The notes below the pieces were generated by a model that saw only the letters and a program-made list of their open reading frames with translations, had not been told where the DNA came from and made no database searches. A program made the position numbers and the translations under genes. 50,822 nt of DNA, from contig JAJDNC010000090.1 of assembly GCA_022340865.1 (NCBI GenBank), positions 1 to 50,822 of the forward strand. The letters are read 5' to 3'. Positions within the stretch are counted from its first letter, which is position 1; every line of letters begins with the position of its first letter. This DNA comes from Gemmatimonadota bacterium (GTDB taxonomy: Bacteria > Gemmatimonadota > Gemmatimonadetes > Longimicrobiales > Gaopeijiaceae). Below are positions 17,367 through 26,556 of this stretch, piece by piece.

Positions 17367-17405
17367 GGAATGAATATGCTAAACCTCACCTCCTGTCCCG
17401 GTCAA
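17357..17405 (-). promoter_or_regulatory. argC promoter and ArgR operator
   Basis: On the minus strand TTGACC (17405-17400) and TAGCAT (17381-17376) are 18 bp apart. The inverted repeat GCATATTCA-TGGAA-TGAATATGC (17357-17379) covers the -10, the predicted start point and the ATG. Its TGAAT/ATTCA halves are those of the known ARG-box consensus. The first gene downstream of argR is thus placed under direct ArgR control. Confidence 0.75.
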
Positions 17406-17448
17406 CGGGTGCGCTGGGGTGGGGGGCGTCGAAGGGTCGGAAGGCGTT

Positions 17449-17907
17449 TCAGTCGGGGGCGCCACCGGCCATATCCTCCAGGCGCGCCTGCACGGCCCGG
17501 AGCTGTCCTGGCTCCCGCAGGATGACGAGGATGGTGTCGTCGCCTGCCAGCGTCCCCAGAACCTCCGGCCACTCCTCCCAGTCGATCCCCGCGGCCACCG
17601 TCTGCGCTCCTCCCTTCATGGTGCGCACCACCAGCAGGTTCCCCACCCCCTCGGCGCCGTGGAAGAGGGTGGGGAGGAGCGACTTGAGCTGGGGCGTGCT
17701 CTCCCACTCCTCCGGTTGGGAGTAGTGGGCGGCGCCTTCGGAGTCGGGGACTTTGACGAGGCGCAGCTCCCGGATGTCCCGGGAGAGCGTGGCCTGCGTC
17801 ACCTCCGTCCCACGCTCGTGGAGGAGCTCACGCAACGCCTCCTGGCTGGTGACCCGATGCTCTCGGATCACCTCCAGGATCTGCGCGTGTCGCGCCCGCT
17901 TGCTCAT
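17449..17907 (-). CDS. argR: Arginine repressor ArgR/AhrC
   Basis: Hexameric arginine-sensing DNA-binding protein. The 152-residue protein has an N-terminal winged helix with the family segment VTQATLSRDIRELRLVKV (about 37-54) and a C-terminal oligomerisation and arginine-binding domain. That domain contains the LGTLAGDDTILVI motif, whose Asp pair contacts arginine. The ATG at 17907 lies 29 nt after the stop of the TonB receptor gene and 82 nt before the argC start. ARG-box-like sites in front of argC and argG are its obvious targets. Confidence 0.96.
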   Translation of the reverse strand: MSKRARHAQILEVIREHRVTSQEALRELLHERGTEVTQATLSRDIRELRLVKVPDSEGAAHYSQPEEWESTPQLKSLLPTLFHGAEGVGNLLVVRTMKGGAQTVAAGIDWEEWPEVLGTLAGDDTILVILREPGQLRAVQARLEDMAGGAPD

Positions 17908-17936
17908 GCGGGCACCTCCCCCGGTCCGTTCGCCCC

Positions 17937-20726
17937 CTAGAAGTCGTACTGCAGCTTCATCAGGACCAGGCGCCCGAGCTTCGGCGCTCCGACGAACTCG
18001 TTGTGCAGGTCGTTGAAGATGTTCGACACCGTGAGAGACAGAGTGGCTCCCGAGGCCCACGGGAGCTGGTACGCGACGTTCCCGTCCATCACCGTGTAGG
18101 TGGGTACGTCCCCGATGTACACGCCGGAGTTCATGACGAAGGCGTCGCTGTACCGGACCCGCGCGTCGGCCTCGAGGCCCGACACCTTGTCGTCGTAGCG
18201 CACGCCGAAGGAGCCCTTGTACTGCGGAGCGTTGAGCGAGATGTCCACCGCCGACGTGCACTTGTTGTCTTTGTTGAAGTCGAAGCACTTCTTGCTCACC
18301 CACGAGAACGACCCGTTCAAGCTGAACCGGTCGGTGGCCAGGTACTGAAAGCCCACGTCGCTTCCCCAGAGGGTCACGTTGCCGAAGTTCCGGTAGGTGA
18401 GCACCAGGTCCGAGTTCGACCGTTGGTCCGGGGCCACCGTGCCCAGGGGCACCTGGGCCGCCTGCAGTGCGAGGCCCGCGGCGAGCTGCCCGGCCACCGG
18501 GGCGGGGATGCCTGCCCCCGTCAGGCGCGTCGTCAGGAACTGCTGTACCGACGTAGCCGTCAGGAACACGCTGGGCGTCTCGACGCGGAGGGGACCGATG
18601 AAGTCCTTGATGTCGCTCCGGTACACGCTCGCCGACAGGGAGAGCCTGTCCGCGATGACGCCCTTGTAGCCCGCCTCGTAGGTGTTGTAGATGGTGGGCC
18701 GGATCCGGTCTACGGCCGTGGGCCCGGCGTCGGGAATGAAGGTCCCGGCCTCCTGGTTGAAGCGCAGTAGTTGGGACTGCAGGTCGGTGGCCCCGGGGTT
18801 GGAGATGATGGCCGCGAACTGAGCCGGCGTCAGGCCGAGCTGCTGGATGGTCGCCTGCATCGTGGGGTCGGAGAGCGCCAGCGGCACGAGCACGTTGTCC
18901 CAGAGTGCCGCGCCGTTGGCGGGGAGTTGCTGACCCGGGGCAAAGGGCGAGTACATGCACAGGCTCTGCACGCCGCCGGTGCACCGGTCGTTGAACGTGA
19001 AGCCCGTCTCCGGGACGCCCAGGGTGCGCGCGTCGTAGCCGATGGTGGACGTGATGGGGATCCGCGCCGCCACGATGTCCAGGAACAGGTTGTTCGACGT
19101 GGGGGTGGAGAACGCCCGGTTGAAGGTCAGGCGGAAGTTCTGGTCCCGGGCCGGCTTGAACACCAGCGCCGCCCGCGGGGAGTAGATCAGGTTCTGCAAG
19201 CGGTTGTGGTGGTCGATGCGCAGCGCCGCCACGAGATCGAGCTTGCTGGACAGCGTCGCGGTGGTGTGGACGTAGCCCCCGATCTGGTCGATCTGATCGT
19301 TGTTCTCGTTGGCTCCGTTGATGGTGCCGTCGGTCACCGGGTTCGTGTGCTGCCAGTCCACGCCGCTGATGACGTCCAGGCGGTCGCTGAGCTTGAACCC
19401 GTCCTGCACCTGTGCGGCAGCCATCCAGGAGTGGTCCACGATGGGCTCGCCCGTGCGCAGCAGATAGGTGTTCCCGGCGTTGCTCTTGTTGATGAACGTC
19501 TGGGCGAAGAGCCGGCCCTTCTTCATCCGCACCTGGCCGTACTGGTACCGCCAGTCCTTGGCCTGGCCGGCCCCGATCCCCGTGAGCTCGATGGAGTTCA
19601 CCAGCTGGTTGAGCCCGTAGGAGAAGATGACCTCGCCGTCATCCCACGGGCGCAGGTCCAGGCGCGCCTCGCCGCCGAAGCGCGAGGCGTCGAAGTTGCG
19701 GGCACCGATGCGCAGGCACGACTGGCTGGCCGTGGTCGCGTCGATCCCCCTGGCCTCCATGCTCGCGAGGCAGCTCTGCGTCGGCTGACCCCCGCTCACG
19801 GACACCGCCCGTGCCGCATCCTCCGTGGGATCGTGGTAGACCCAGTCATGGCCCCTGAAGTACAGCCCCGAGAGCTTGAAGCCGACCTTGTCGTTGAACT
19901 TCACCCCTTCACGGAAGGCGCCCTGGAAGACGTCCCGCCCTCCGCCGCTGAGGCTGATCTTGGTGCCGGGGTCGTCGATGGGCGACGTCGTGATGATCTG
20001 GAGGACTCCTTCGGCGGCGTTGGGACCGTACAGGGCCGCCGCCGGTCCGAGGACCACCTCGACGCGCTGGATGTCCAGGGGGGGGGCCGGGATCATGTTG
20101 TACGCGTTGAAGCGCAGCGACGGCACGAACGCGTACCGATAGTCCTCCATGACCAACAGGGCTCCCGAGAACACGTTGTTGAACCCGCGGGTGACGGTGT
20201 TGCTCTGCGTCAGCCCGGTCTGCACCACGTCCACGCCGGGGAGCGCCTTGACGTAATCCACCGGCGTCACCGCGGCCTGCTCCTGGATCTTCGCCTCCGG
20301 AACCACCGAGATGGCCGCGGGGGCGTCCAGGGCCTTCTCCTGGTGACCGCGACCCACGGTGACGACCATGGGGTTCAACGCCAGGGCCCGCGACGTCATG
20401 ACGATGTCGGCGGTTCCGTTCCCACCGGCGGGCACCGAGACACCGTTCACGCGTGCCGTCTCGTAACCCACCATGATGACCACCACGGAGTACGTGCCCG
20501 CGGGCAGGCTCACACGATACTGGCCGCTGCTGTTGGTGAGCACCCCGCCGGCGCTGGCCTCGCCTGCGCCGAGCACCTGGACCTGGGCGCCGTTCAAGGG
20601 CTGCCCCGATTCCTTGTCCGTAACCCTCCCGGTGAGCGTTCCTTGCTGTCCGGCCAGCGGGCCGGCGAAGGCCAGGGACGCCGCTACCAGGAGACCCACG
20701 AACAGACCTGAGCTTCTGCCGCGCAT
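17937..20726 (-). CDS. TonB-dependent outer-membrane receptor with carboxypeptidase-like regulatory domain
   Basis: Predicted 929 residues. A signal peptide (1 to about 27, ending FAGPLAGQQ) precedes a CarboxypepD_reg-like beta-sandwich (about 28-115) with GRVTDKESGQPLNGAQV. The plug domain follows, with PAAISVVPEAKIQ, LPGVDVVQTG and VEVVLGPAAALYGPNAAEGVLQI. The rest is a 22-strand barrel ending in LVLMKLQYDF, with the terminal Phe used for outer-membrane insertion. Several close cysteine pairs in predicted loops (for example FNDRC...LC and KKCFDFNKDNKC) suggest disulfides. The ligand is unknown. The promoter should lie in 20727-20970, which it shares with the divergent dehydratase gene; no clear boxes are visible there. 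Only 29 nt separate it from argR. Confidence 0.92.
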   Translation of the reverse strand: MRGRSSGLFVGLLVAASLAFAGPLAGQQGTLTGRVTDKESGQPLNGAQVQVLGAGEASAGGVLTNSSGQYRVSLPAGTYSVVVIMVGYETARVNGVSVPAGGNGTADIVMTSRALALNPMVVTVGRGHQEKALDAPAAISVVPEAKIQEQAAVTPVDYVKALPGVDVVQTGLTQSNTVTRGFNNVFSGALLVMEDYRYAFVPSLRFNAYNMIPAPPLDIQRVEVVLGPAAALYGPNAAEGVLQIITTSPIDDPGTKISLSGGGRDVFQGAFREGVKFNDKVGFKLSGLYFRGHDWVYHDPTEDAARAVSVSGGQPTQSCLASMEARGIDATTASQSCLRIGARNFDASRFGGEARLDLRPWDDGEVIFSYGLNQLVNSIELTGIGAGQAKDWRYQYGQVRMKKGRLFAQTFINKSNAGNTYLLRTGEPIVDHSWMAAAQVQDGFKLSDRLDVISGVDWQHTNPVTDGTINGANENNDQIDQIGGYVHTTATLSSKLDLVAALRIDHHNRLQNLIYSPRAALVFKPARDQNFRLTFNRAFSTPTSNNLFLDIVAARIPITSTIGYDARTLGVPETGFTFNDRCTGGVQSLCMYSPFAPGQQLPANGAALWDNVLVPLALSDPTMQATIQQLGLTPAQFAAIISNPGATDLQSQLLRFNQEAGTFIPDAGPTAVDRIRPTIYNTYEAGYKGVIADRLSLSASVYRSDIKDFIGPLRVETPSVFLTATSVQQFLTTRLTGAGIPAPVAGQLAAGLALQAAQVPLGTVAPDQRSNSDLVLTYRNFGNVTLWGSDVGFQYLATDRFSLNGSFSWVSKKCFDFNKDNKCTSAVDISLNAPQYKGSFGVRYDDKVSGLEADARVRYSDAFVMNSGVYIGDVPTYTVMDGNVAYQLPWASGATLSLTVSNIFNDLHNEFVGAPKLGRLVLMKLQYDF

Positions 20727-20970
20727 GAGAGTGCCTCGCGCTGGAGAATGAACCCACACCGCGCCGCCCGTCCGGACGACGCACGGTGCCGAAAATACTC
20801 CGTCCTTCGCCAGCCTCGCAAACGTGCCGGCGCTCACTCTTCCGCTTCTCCCGCGAGGCCGTCCGGACCGGGGGATTGCCGCCGAGGGATCTACGACCGC
20901 ACTGGCGTCGCGCCGGCGGTCGCGTCATCATCACGAGTCACATCGTTCCGACCCCAAGACGCGCGCTGCC

Positions 20971-21942
20971 TTGTCCCCTGCATCCTTCGATCGCGAGCGC
21001 TTCGAGGAGGCTCGCGCACGCATCGCGGCTTCCATCCACCGAACCCCTATCCTGTCGTCCCACTATCTCTCCGAGCGCGTCGGAGTCCCCGTCTATCTCA
21101 AGTGCGAGAATCTCCAGAAGACTGGTGCGTTCAAGGTGCGGGGCGCATTGCATCGCCTGCTGCGGCTCGACGACGAGGAGCGCGAGCGTGGCGTGGTCAC
21201 CATCTCCGCCGGGAACCACGCGCAGGCGGTGGCGTGGGCTGCCCGAACGGCGGGGGTGAAGGCGGTGGTGGTGATGCCCGAGCACGCGTCCCGCACGAAG
21301 GTCGCCGCCAGCAAGGAGTACGGCGCGGAGGTCATCCTGCACGGCGACGCGAAGGCGGCCTTCGAGCGCGCCTTCGCCTTGGCGGAGGAGCGTGGCCTGC
21401 GCTTCGTGCATCCCTTCGATGACGAGGAGGTGGTCGCCGGACACGGGAGCTGTGGGCTGGAGATCCTCGAGGACCTGCCGGACGTGGGCTCCATCGTCGT
21501 TCCCGTGGGTGGCGGCGGCCTCATCGCCGGAATCGCCGCGGTATCCGCAGCAGTGCGTCCGCGGGTGCGGGTGTGGGGTGTCGAGCCGGTGGGCGCCGAT
21601 GCCATGCACCGCAGCCTGGAAGAGGGGGAGGCGGTCCATCTGGACCGCGTGAGCACCATCGCCGACGGGCTGGGTGCGCCCATGGCGGGTGTGCTCAACC
21701 ACGCGCTGGTGGCTGCCTACGCCCGCGGTGTGGTGCTGGTGGAGGACGAGGAGATCGTCTCCGCCATGAGGATCCTTCTCGAGCGGACCAAGCTCCTGGT
21801 GGAGCCGGCGGGCGCGGCCGGCATGGCCGCTGTCCTCACGGGTCGCATCGAGCTCTCGGGGGACGCGCCGGTGGCGGTGGTGCTGAGCGGGGGCAACGTG
21901 GACCTGCCCCTCCTGGCGCGGCTGTTCTCGGAGCCGTCCTGA
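20971..21942 (+). CDS. PLP-dependent threonine ammonia-lyase / serine racemase family enzyme
   Basis: Fold type II PLP enzyme, probably deaminating threonine or serine. The 323-residue protein has the PLP lysine in KTGAFKVRGA (K55), the SAGNHAQA phosphate-neighbour block, the glycine-rich loop VPVGGGGLIAG and the C-terminal LSGGNVD. There is no ACT domain, which points to the catabolic TdcB-like or serine-racemase type rather than biosynthetic IlvA. No ATG lies in frame near the N-terminus. TTG at 20971 gives the family length, and a GTG at 20824 would add 49 non-homologous residues. Exact substrate uncertain. Confidence 0.88.
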   Translation: MSPASFDRERFEEARARIAASIHRTPILSSHYLSERVGVPVYLKCENLQKTGAFKVRGALHRLLRLDDEERERGVVTISAGNHAQAVAWAARTAGVKAVVVMPEHASRTKVAASKEYGAEVILHGDAKAAFERAFALAEERGLRFVHPFDDEEVVAGHGSCGLEILEDLPDVGSIVVPVGGGGLIAGIAAVSAAVRPRVRVWGVEPVGADAMHRSLEEGEAVHLDRVSTIADGLGAPMAGVLNHALVAAYARGVVLVEDEEIVSAMRILLERTKLLVEPAGAAGMAAVLTGRIELSGDAPVAVVLSGGNVDLPLLARLFSEPS

Positions 21943-22059
21943 GCCGAAGGCCCGACGGCGTCCGACACGGCCGGCCCCGGGGTGAGAGACACCGCCTCCC
22001 GCGCATGGCCCAGGGCTTCCGGTGATCGGGTCTGCGCCGGCTGCCGCCGCCCGGCTTCC

Positions 22060-23061
22060 TCAGGGGTGACGCCGCGTCATCACCAGGGCGAAGAGGCCCT
22101 CCGGGTCCTCCTTCCATCGCGTGGTGGCCAGCCCGGCTGCCGACAGAATGGACTCCAGGGTAGCCTGATCGTACTTGCAGCTGATCTCCGTCCGGACGGT
22201 CTCTCCCTCTCGAAACGCGATCGCACGCTCGCCGGGAATGCGTACGAGCTGCGGCCGCTGGGAGACGAGGTGCATCTCGATGCGGCCCCGGGAGGCATCA
22301 TAGAACGCGTGGTGCCGGAAGGAATCGAGATCGAAATCGCTCCCCAATTCCCGGTTGAGGACACGCAACACATTGAGGTTGAAGGCCGCGGTGACGCCGC
22401 GGGCGTCGTTGTAGGCCGCCTCCAGACGGGCGACGCTCTTGTTGGGACCCGGACGCAGATCCGCACCGAGGAGGAAGCGATCCGTCGGGCGGAGCCTGCG
22501 GGCGACCCGGGTCAGGAGCCCCACGGCGGATCCCGTGTCGAGGTTGCCCACCGTGCTCCCGAGGAGCGCATACCATGTGGGCTCCGGAGGTGTCAGCGGG
22601 AGCGCCAGGGACGCGGTGAAGTCGGTGGCGGCGGGAACGATGGCGAATCCGGGGTACTCCCCGCGAAGCTGGACCGCCGTATCCTCCAGGAAGGCCTCGG
22701 CCACGTCGACGGGGACATACAGGCGACCGCTGCCGTGACGTCGCATCGCCTCCAGGATGATCCGCGACTTGCGAGCGCTGCCGGCGCCCAGCTCCACCAG
22801 CGCGGCGGGACGCAGCCCTTCCACCCAGGGACCCGACCACGTCTCCAGGAGCGCACGTTCCGTCCGCGTCGGGTAGTACTCGTCCAGACGGGTGATCTCC
22901 TCGAAGAGCTCCGACCCCCGCGTGTCGTAGAAGTGCTTGGGGGCGATCTCCTTCTGCGGCCGGGAGAGGCCTTCCGCGACCTCCTGGCGCATGCGCTCCC
23001 GCGCGTCCCCGGCATCCTCCTCGACGCCCGCGCGGGCGGCGGCCTGCTCGTCGGCGGTCAT
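22060..23061 (-). CDS. egtD: L-histidine N-alpha-methyltransferase EgtD
   Basis: SAM-dependent trimethylation of histidine to hercynine, the first step of ergothioneine synthesis. The 333-residue protein has the family opening PKHFYDTRGSELFEEIT, the SAM motif VELGAGSARKSR, LLGSTVGNLD, the AAFNLNVLRVLN region with the substrate-binding Asn, and the TEISCKY segment whose Glu and Ser select histidine in characterised EgtD. The ATG at 23061 has a CGAGGTG box 7 nt upstream, at the edge of a 7-bp hairpin (23072-23092). EgtB, normally adjacent, is not in this window, and the gene is monocistronic here. Confidence 0.93.
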   Translation of the reverse strand: MTADEQAAARAGVEEDAGDARERMRQEVAEGLSRPQKEIAPKHFYDTRGSELFEEITRLDEYYPTRTERALLETWSGPWVEGLRPAALVELGAGSARKSRIILEAMRRHGSGRLYVPVDVAEAFLEDTAVQLRGEYPGFAIVPAATDFTASLALPLTPPEPTWYALLGSTVGNLDTGSAVGLLTRVARRLRPTDRFLLGADLRPGPNKSVARLEAAYNDARGVTAAFNLNVLRVLNRELGSDFDLDSFRHHAFYDASRGRIEMHLVSQRPQLVRIPGERAIAFREGETVRTEISCKYDQATLESILSAAGLATTRWKEDPEGLFALVMTRRHP

Positions 23062-23364
23062 CGGGACACCTCGGTCCGCGAGCGCCGGACCGCCTTCCCC
23101 CCGCGCTCGTTGTGTCCGGGCGCGCGCCGGGGTACCATGCGAGGGCGTGCGCCGCCGCGGCGCCCATCAGGCACGCCGCACGCTCCTCCGTGCGAGTCCG
23201 ACGACACAGCCGTGGCCGAGGGGAGGATCCACATGGAGGTGTGTCTGCCCAGGCGGGAGGGAACGGATCGCACCCGGAACCTAGAACCGTGTCCCGGTAA
23301 CGCAACGGCCGGTGGATAGGTGGTGCGCGGGGCCGGACCCGAACCGACCCGACGGCCGGAGCCG
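23062..23364. other. Divergent egtD / osmoprotectant-transporter intergenic region
   Basis: About 300 nt without a supportable gene. It holds a perfect 7-bp hairpin CGGTCCG-N7-CGGACCG at 23072-23092 in the egtD leader. Short open frames across the region have neither codon-position bias nor family motifs. Promoters for both flanking genes must lie here, but I cannot identify clear boxes. Confidence 0.5.
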
Positions 23365-24105
23365 ATGAGCTCGCCGACGTGGGCGCTGGAGGCTCGGGGG
23401 GCCCTCAAGTGCTTCGGCCCCGTGCGGGCGCTCGACGACGTGACGCTGCGCGTCGCCGTGGGCGAGGCTCTGGCCCTCGTGGGCGAGAGCGGATCGGGCA
23501 AGACCACCCTGCTGCGGACGTTCAACCGCATGGTCGACCTCGATGCCGGGGAGGTATGCGTGCAGGGCGTCCCCGTGGCGGAGACCGACCCGGTGGCGCT
23601 GCGTCGGTCGCTGGGTTACGTGCAACAGGAAGGGGGGCTCCTCCCCCACTGGTCCGTGCTCCGGAACGTGGCGCTCGTCCCGTGGCTGCAGGGCCGGGCC
23701 GACGCGGACAGCCGGGCCCGGGACGCCCTGCGGCTCGTGGGCCTCGACCCCGACACCTTCGGTTCCAGGTGGCCACGGCAGCTCTCCGGGGGGCAGCGCC
23801 AACGGGTCGCCCTGGCCCGGGCGCTGGCGGACGGTCCGCAGGTGGTCCTCCTGGACGAGCCTTTCGGAGCCCTGGACGCCATCACGCGGGGCGAGCTTCA
23901 GGTAGCGTTCGCCCGTGTGGTGGTGAGCCTGGGGGTCACCCTTCTCCTGGTCACGCACGACCTCCGCGAGGCCTTCCTCCTGGGTCGGCGCATCGCCGTG
24001 ATGCGGGCGGGCCGCATCGACCAGGTGGCTTCGCCCGAGGAGCTCCTGGCGAAGCCGGCGACGCCCTACGTGGCGGAGCTCCTCGAGAAGGCAGGGGTCA
24101 CGTGA
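23365..24105 (+). CDS. Osmoprotectant ABC transporter ATP-binding protein (OpuBA/ProV-like)
   Basis: Cytoplasmic ATPase of a glycine betaine/choline-type importer. The 246-residue protein has Walker A GESGSGKTT, the Q-loop YVQQEGGLLPHWSV, signature LSGGQRQR, Walker B VVLLDEPFGALD and the H-loop THDLREA. It ends soon after the nucleotide-binding domain, so it lacks the CBS pair that senses ionic strength in OpuA/ProV. The ATG at 23365 has CGGAG 4 nt upstream, and a GTG at 23320 is an alternative. The stop overlaps the next gene's GTG by 4 bp, so the transporter is a tight two-gene unit. Confidence 0.9.
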   Translation: MSSPTWALEARGALKCFGPVRALDDVTLRVAVGEALALVGESGSGKTTLLRTFNRMVDLDAGEVCVQGVPVAETDPVALRRSLGYVQQEGGLLPHWSVLRNVALVPWLQGRADADSRARDALRLVGLDPDTFGSRWPRQLSGGQRQRVALARALADGPQVVLLDEPFGALDAITRGELQVAFARVVVSLGVTLLLVTHDLREAFLLGRRIAVMRAGRIDQVASPEELLAKPATPYVAELLEKAGVT

Positions 24106-25808
24106 GGGTGCGTCCGAGGAAGGCCCCCGGCCTGGCGGCCCTGCTGCTCGGTACCCCGTTGCTGGCGATGACCGGCTTCGCGTCCGGCCCGCCACCCCGG
24201 CACTTGCCGACGGCCGGCCCTCCCCCGGAAGCCGGAGCCGCTCTCGACGACTCGGCTCCCGCGGAGCGGGCACCTGTCGTGGTGGCTTCGAAGCCCTTCG
24301 CGGAGTCGTACATCCTGGCGGAGATGTTCGCGCAGATCCTCGACGCCCGGGGCATCGCCGTGCGGCGTCGCCTGGGCCTGGGCGCCACGGCCATCGCGTT
24401 TGCGGCCCTCCGGGCGGGCGACATCGACGTGTACCCGGAGTACACGGGCACCGGGCTGGTCGCGATCCTCGGCGAGAAGCCGCCCTCCACCGGTGGCGAG
24501 GCCTTCCGGCGCGTATCCATGGAGTTCCGTGCGCGGTGGGGTGTGCGTTGGCTCCCGCCCCTCGGCTTCCAGAACACCACCGCCATCGCGGTGCGCCGGG
24601 CCACCGCCGACTCCCTCCACCTGGCGACCATCTCCGATCTCGCGCGCGTATCACGGCGCCTGGTGGGGGGCTTCAGCCCGGACTTCCTCGGCCGGGCCGA
24701 CGGCCTCCCCGGTCTGGAGAAGGCCTACGGGCTGCACATGGGCCAGACGCGGGCCCTGCTCCAGTCCGTGAAGTACCAGGCCCTGGCCTCCGGCGAGGTG
24801 GACGTCATAGACGGATACGGCACGGACGGCCAGATCGCCCGTTACAACCTGGTGGTCCTCCGGGACGACAAGCACTTCTTCCCCCCCTACGACGCGGCAC
24901 CCCTGGTGAGCCGCCACCTCGCCGAGGATCGCCCGGACGCCGTGGCGGCGCTCTCCGAGCTCGGAGGAATGCTGGACGAGGCGCATATGCGCGCTCTCAA
25001 CCGTCGCGTGGAGGTGGACGGCGAGGACGTGGCGGTGGTGGCCCACGACGCCCTGGCTTCCCTGGGCCTCGTGCCCGACACGGTGGGCCCGCCCCCGGCC
25101 GCGGCGGCCTCCGGAGGCCCGGGAGGTGTCGGCACCGCAACCGTGCCCGAGGCACCTTCCGCCGGCTCCCTTCCGGCCTACCTCTGGTCCCACCGCCACG
25201 CCACCTTCCGGCAGACGCTTCGCCATCTGCTCCTCGTGGTCCTCTCCCTCGGAGGGGGTATTCTCGTGGCGGTGCCCCTGGGCCTCTGGCTCGAGCGCGT
25301 ACGCCGCTCCGCCGAGGGAGCCATCCGTGCGGTGGGGCTGCTCCAGACCGTGCCCTCCATCGCGCTGCTGGCGTTCATGATCCCCATCCTGGGGATCGGT
25401 GTCGGGCCGGCGGTGGTGGCCCTCTTCCTGTACTCGCTCTACCCCATCGTTCGGAACACATACTCGGGGGTGCGGGATGTCGACCCGGTGGCGGTAGACG
25501 CGGCACGAGCACTGGGCATGACCGACGCGCAGGTCCTCACGAGGGTGCGGCTCCCGCTCGCGGCTCCGGTCATCATGGCCGGGATCCGGACGGCCGCGGT
25601 CATCGACGTGGGCACCGCCACGCTGGCGGCGTTCATCGGAGCCGGCGGCCTCGGCGATCCCATCGTGGCCGGTCTCGCCCTGTCCGACACGCACATGATC
25701 CTCTCGGGTGCCATTCCCGCGGCGCTCCTCGCCCTCGTGGTGGACGGAACGCTGTCCATGGCGGAGGGGGTGGTGCGCCCTCGCGGGCTCTCGCGCGGCT
25801 CCGCCTGA
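24102..25808 (+). CDS. Osmoprotectant ABC transporter: substrate-binding protein fused to permease
   Basis: Predicted 568 residues. An N-terminal hydrophobic segment (about 9-28) acts as signal or anchor. An OpuAC-type binding domain (about 60-330) has VVVASKPFAESYILAEMFA and DIDVYPEYTGTGL, with the tyrosines and acids that form the ligand cage in this family. A Pro/Ala/Gly-rich linker (about 330-365) precedes a ProW/OpuBB-type membrane domain (about 375-555) with the EAA-loop segment AARALGMTDAQVLTRVRLPLAAPVIMAGIRTA. The order binding domain then permease is the reverse of the common OpuABC or ProWX fusions. The GTG start overlaps the ATPase stop. Uptake of betaine-like solutes is the likely role. 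Confidence 0.9.
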   Translation: MRVRPRKAPGLAALLLGTPLLAMTGFASGPPPRHLPTAGPPPEAGAALDDSAPAERAPVVVASKPFAESYILAEMFAQILDARGIAVRRRLGLGATAIAFAALRAGDIDVYPEYTGTGLVAILGEKPPSTGGEAFRRVSMEFRARWGVRWLPPLGFQNTTAIAVRRATADSLHLATISDLARVSRRLVGGFSPDFLGRADGLPGLEKAYGLHMGQTRALLQSVKYQALASGEVDVIDGYGTDGQIARYNLVVLRDDKHFFPPYDAAPLVSRHLAEDRPDAVAALSELGGMLDEAHMRALNRRVEVDGEDVAVVAHDALASLGLVPDTVGPPPAAAASGGPGGVGTATVPEAPSAGSLPAYLWSHRHATFRQTLRHLLLVVLSLGGGILVAVPLGLWLERVRRSAEGAIRAVGLLQTVPSIALLAFMIPILGIGVGPAVVALFLYSLYPIVRNTYSGVRDVDPVAVDAARALGMTDAQVLTRVRLPLAAPVIMAGIRTAAVIDVGTATLAAFIGAGGLGDPIVAGLALSDTHMILSGAIPAALLALVVDGTLSMAEGVVRPRGLSRGSA

Positions 25809-25851
25809 GCGCGCCGAGTCGGCCCGCGCGGGCCGCCGTCCCCTACCTCAC

Positions 25852-26556
25852 TCACCAGGTCGGTTCGTCCCGCTCCGGCCTGAAGCGCTCGAGACCCGTC
25901 CGCGAGAGCCAGTAGGCGAGCCAAGTCGCGGTTCCCACGAGAAGGCCGAGGGCGACGGCCAACGCCCGGGGGAACCACGGCTCCGCCAGCACGCGCAGCA
26001 ACATGGTGGTACCCCCCGGGAGCGCGCGCCGCGTCACCTCCCCGGCGAGGAGGGCCACCAGGAAGCCCCCGAACAGGAGGTTCGCGAACCGGGACGCCTG
26101 CATCCGCAGGCTCACGCCTATACCCAGCCCCACGGAGAGCGCCGCACCCACCGTGACGACGACGAATACCCCCACCGCCAGCGAGGACGAGGGCGTCACC
26201 CGCAGAGACTGGCGCGCGAACAGCCAGAGCCCGGCGCTCAGACAGAGGCCCCCCGCTACCGAGAGGATGCACCCCGCCCCGAGCCGCGCGGCCGCGAGCA
26301 GGGAGCGGTCCACCGGCAGGGTGACCAGGAACTCCAGGCCGCCGTCGAGCTTGTCCTTTACGACGCCCATGACGGGGGCCGAGAGAGCGGTCATCCCCAG
26401 TACGAGGAGGATGAAGGCCATCCGCCCCGGCGTGGCCAACCCGAGAATCGTGATGGCGACGGCCGCACCGGCGGCGAGCCCCAGCGTCCTGCGCAGCGGG
26501 CGTTCCACCCGGCGGAGCTCCAGGATCACGAGCGATCGCAGCGCCGAGTCACGCAT
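25852..26556 (-). CDS. ABC-2 type transporter permease subunit
   Basis: Predicted 234-residue integral membrane protein with about six hydrophobic helices (near 27-45, 48-66, 97-117, 133-155, 165-185, 195-220) and a basic N-terminus. The segment VVKDKLDGGLEFLVTLPVDRSLLAAARL, a cytoplasmic loop between TM2 and TM3 with a LP-(V/I)-x-R element, is typical of ABC-2 permeases. The ATG at 26556 overlaps the ATPase stop by 8 bp, so it is almost certainly its partner. It is the last gene of the minus-strand cluster carrying the C39 peptidase and small Cys proteins. Export of, or immunity against, a peptide is a contextual inference. Confidence 0.7.
   Translation of the reverse strand: MRDSALRSLVILELRRVERPLRRTLGLAAGAAVAITILGLATPGRMAFILLVLGMTALSAPVMGVVKDKLDGGLEFLVTLPVDRSLLAAARLGAGCILSVAGGLCLSAGLWLFARQSLRVTPSSSLAVGVFVVVTVGAALSVGLGIGVSLRMQASRFANLLFGGFLVALLAGEVTRRALPGGTTMLLRVLAEPWFPRALAVALGLLVGTATWLAYWLSRTGLERFRPERDEPTW

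Noticed and set aside
23062..23364. Short plus and minus frames between egtD and the Opu operon as genes
   Set aside because: No ribosome sites with matching starts, no motifs, no codon bias distinct from the other frames.
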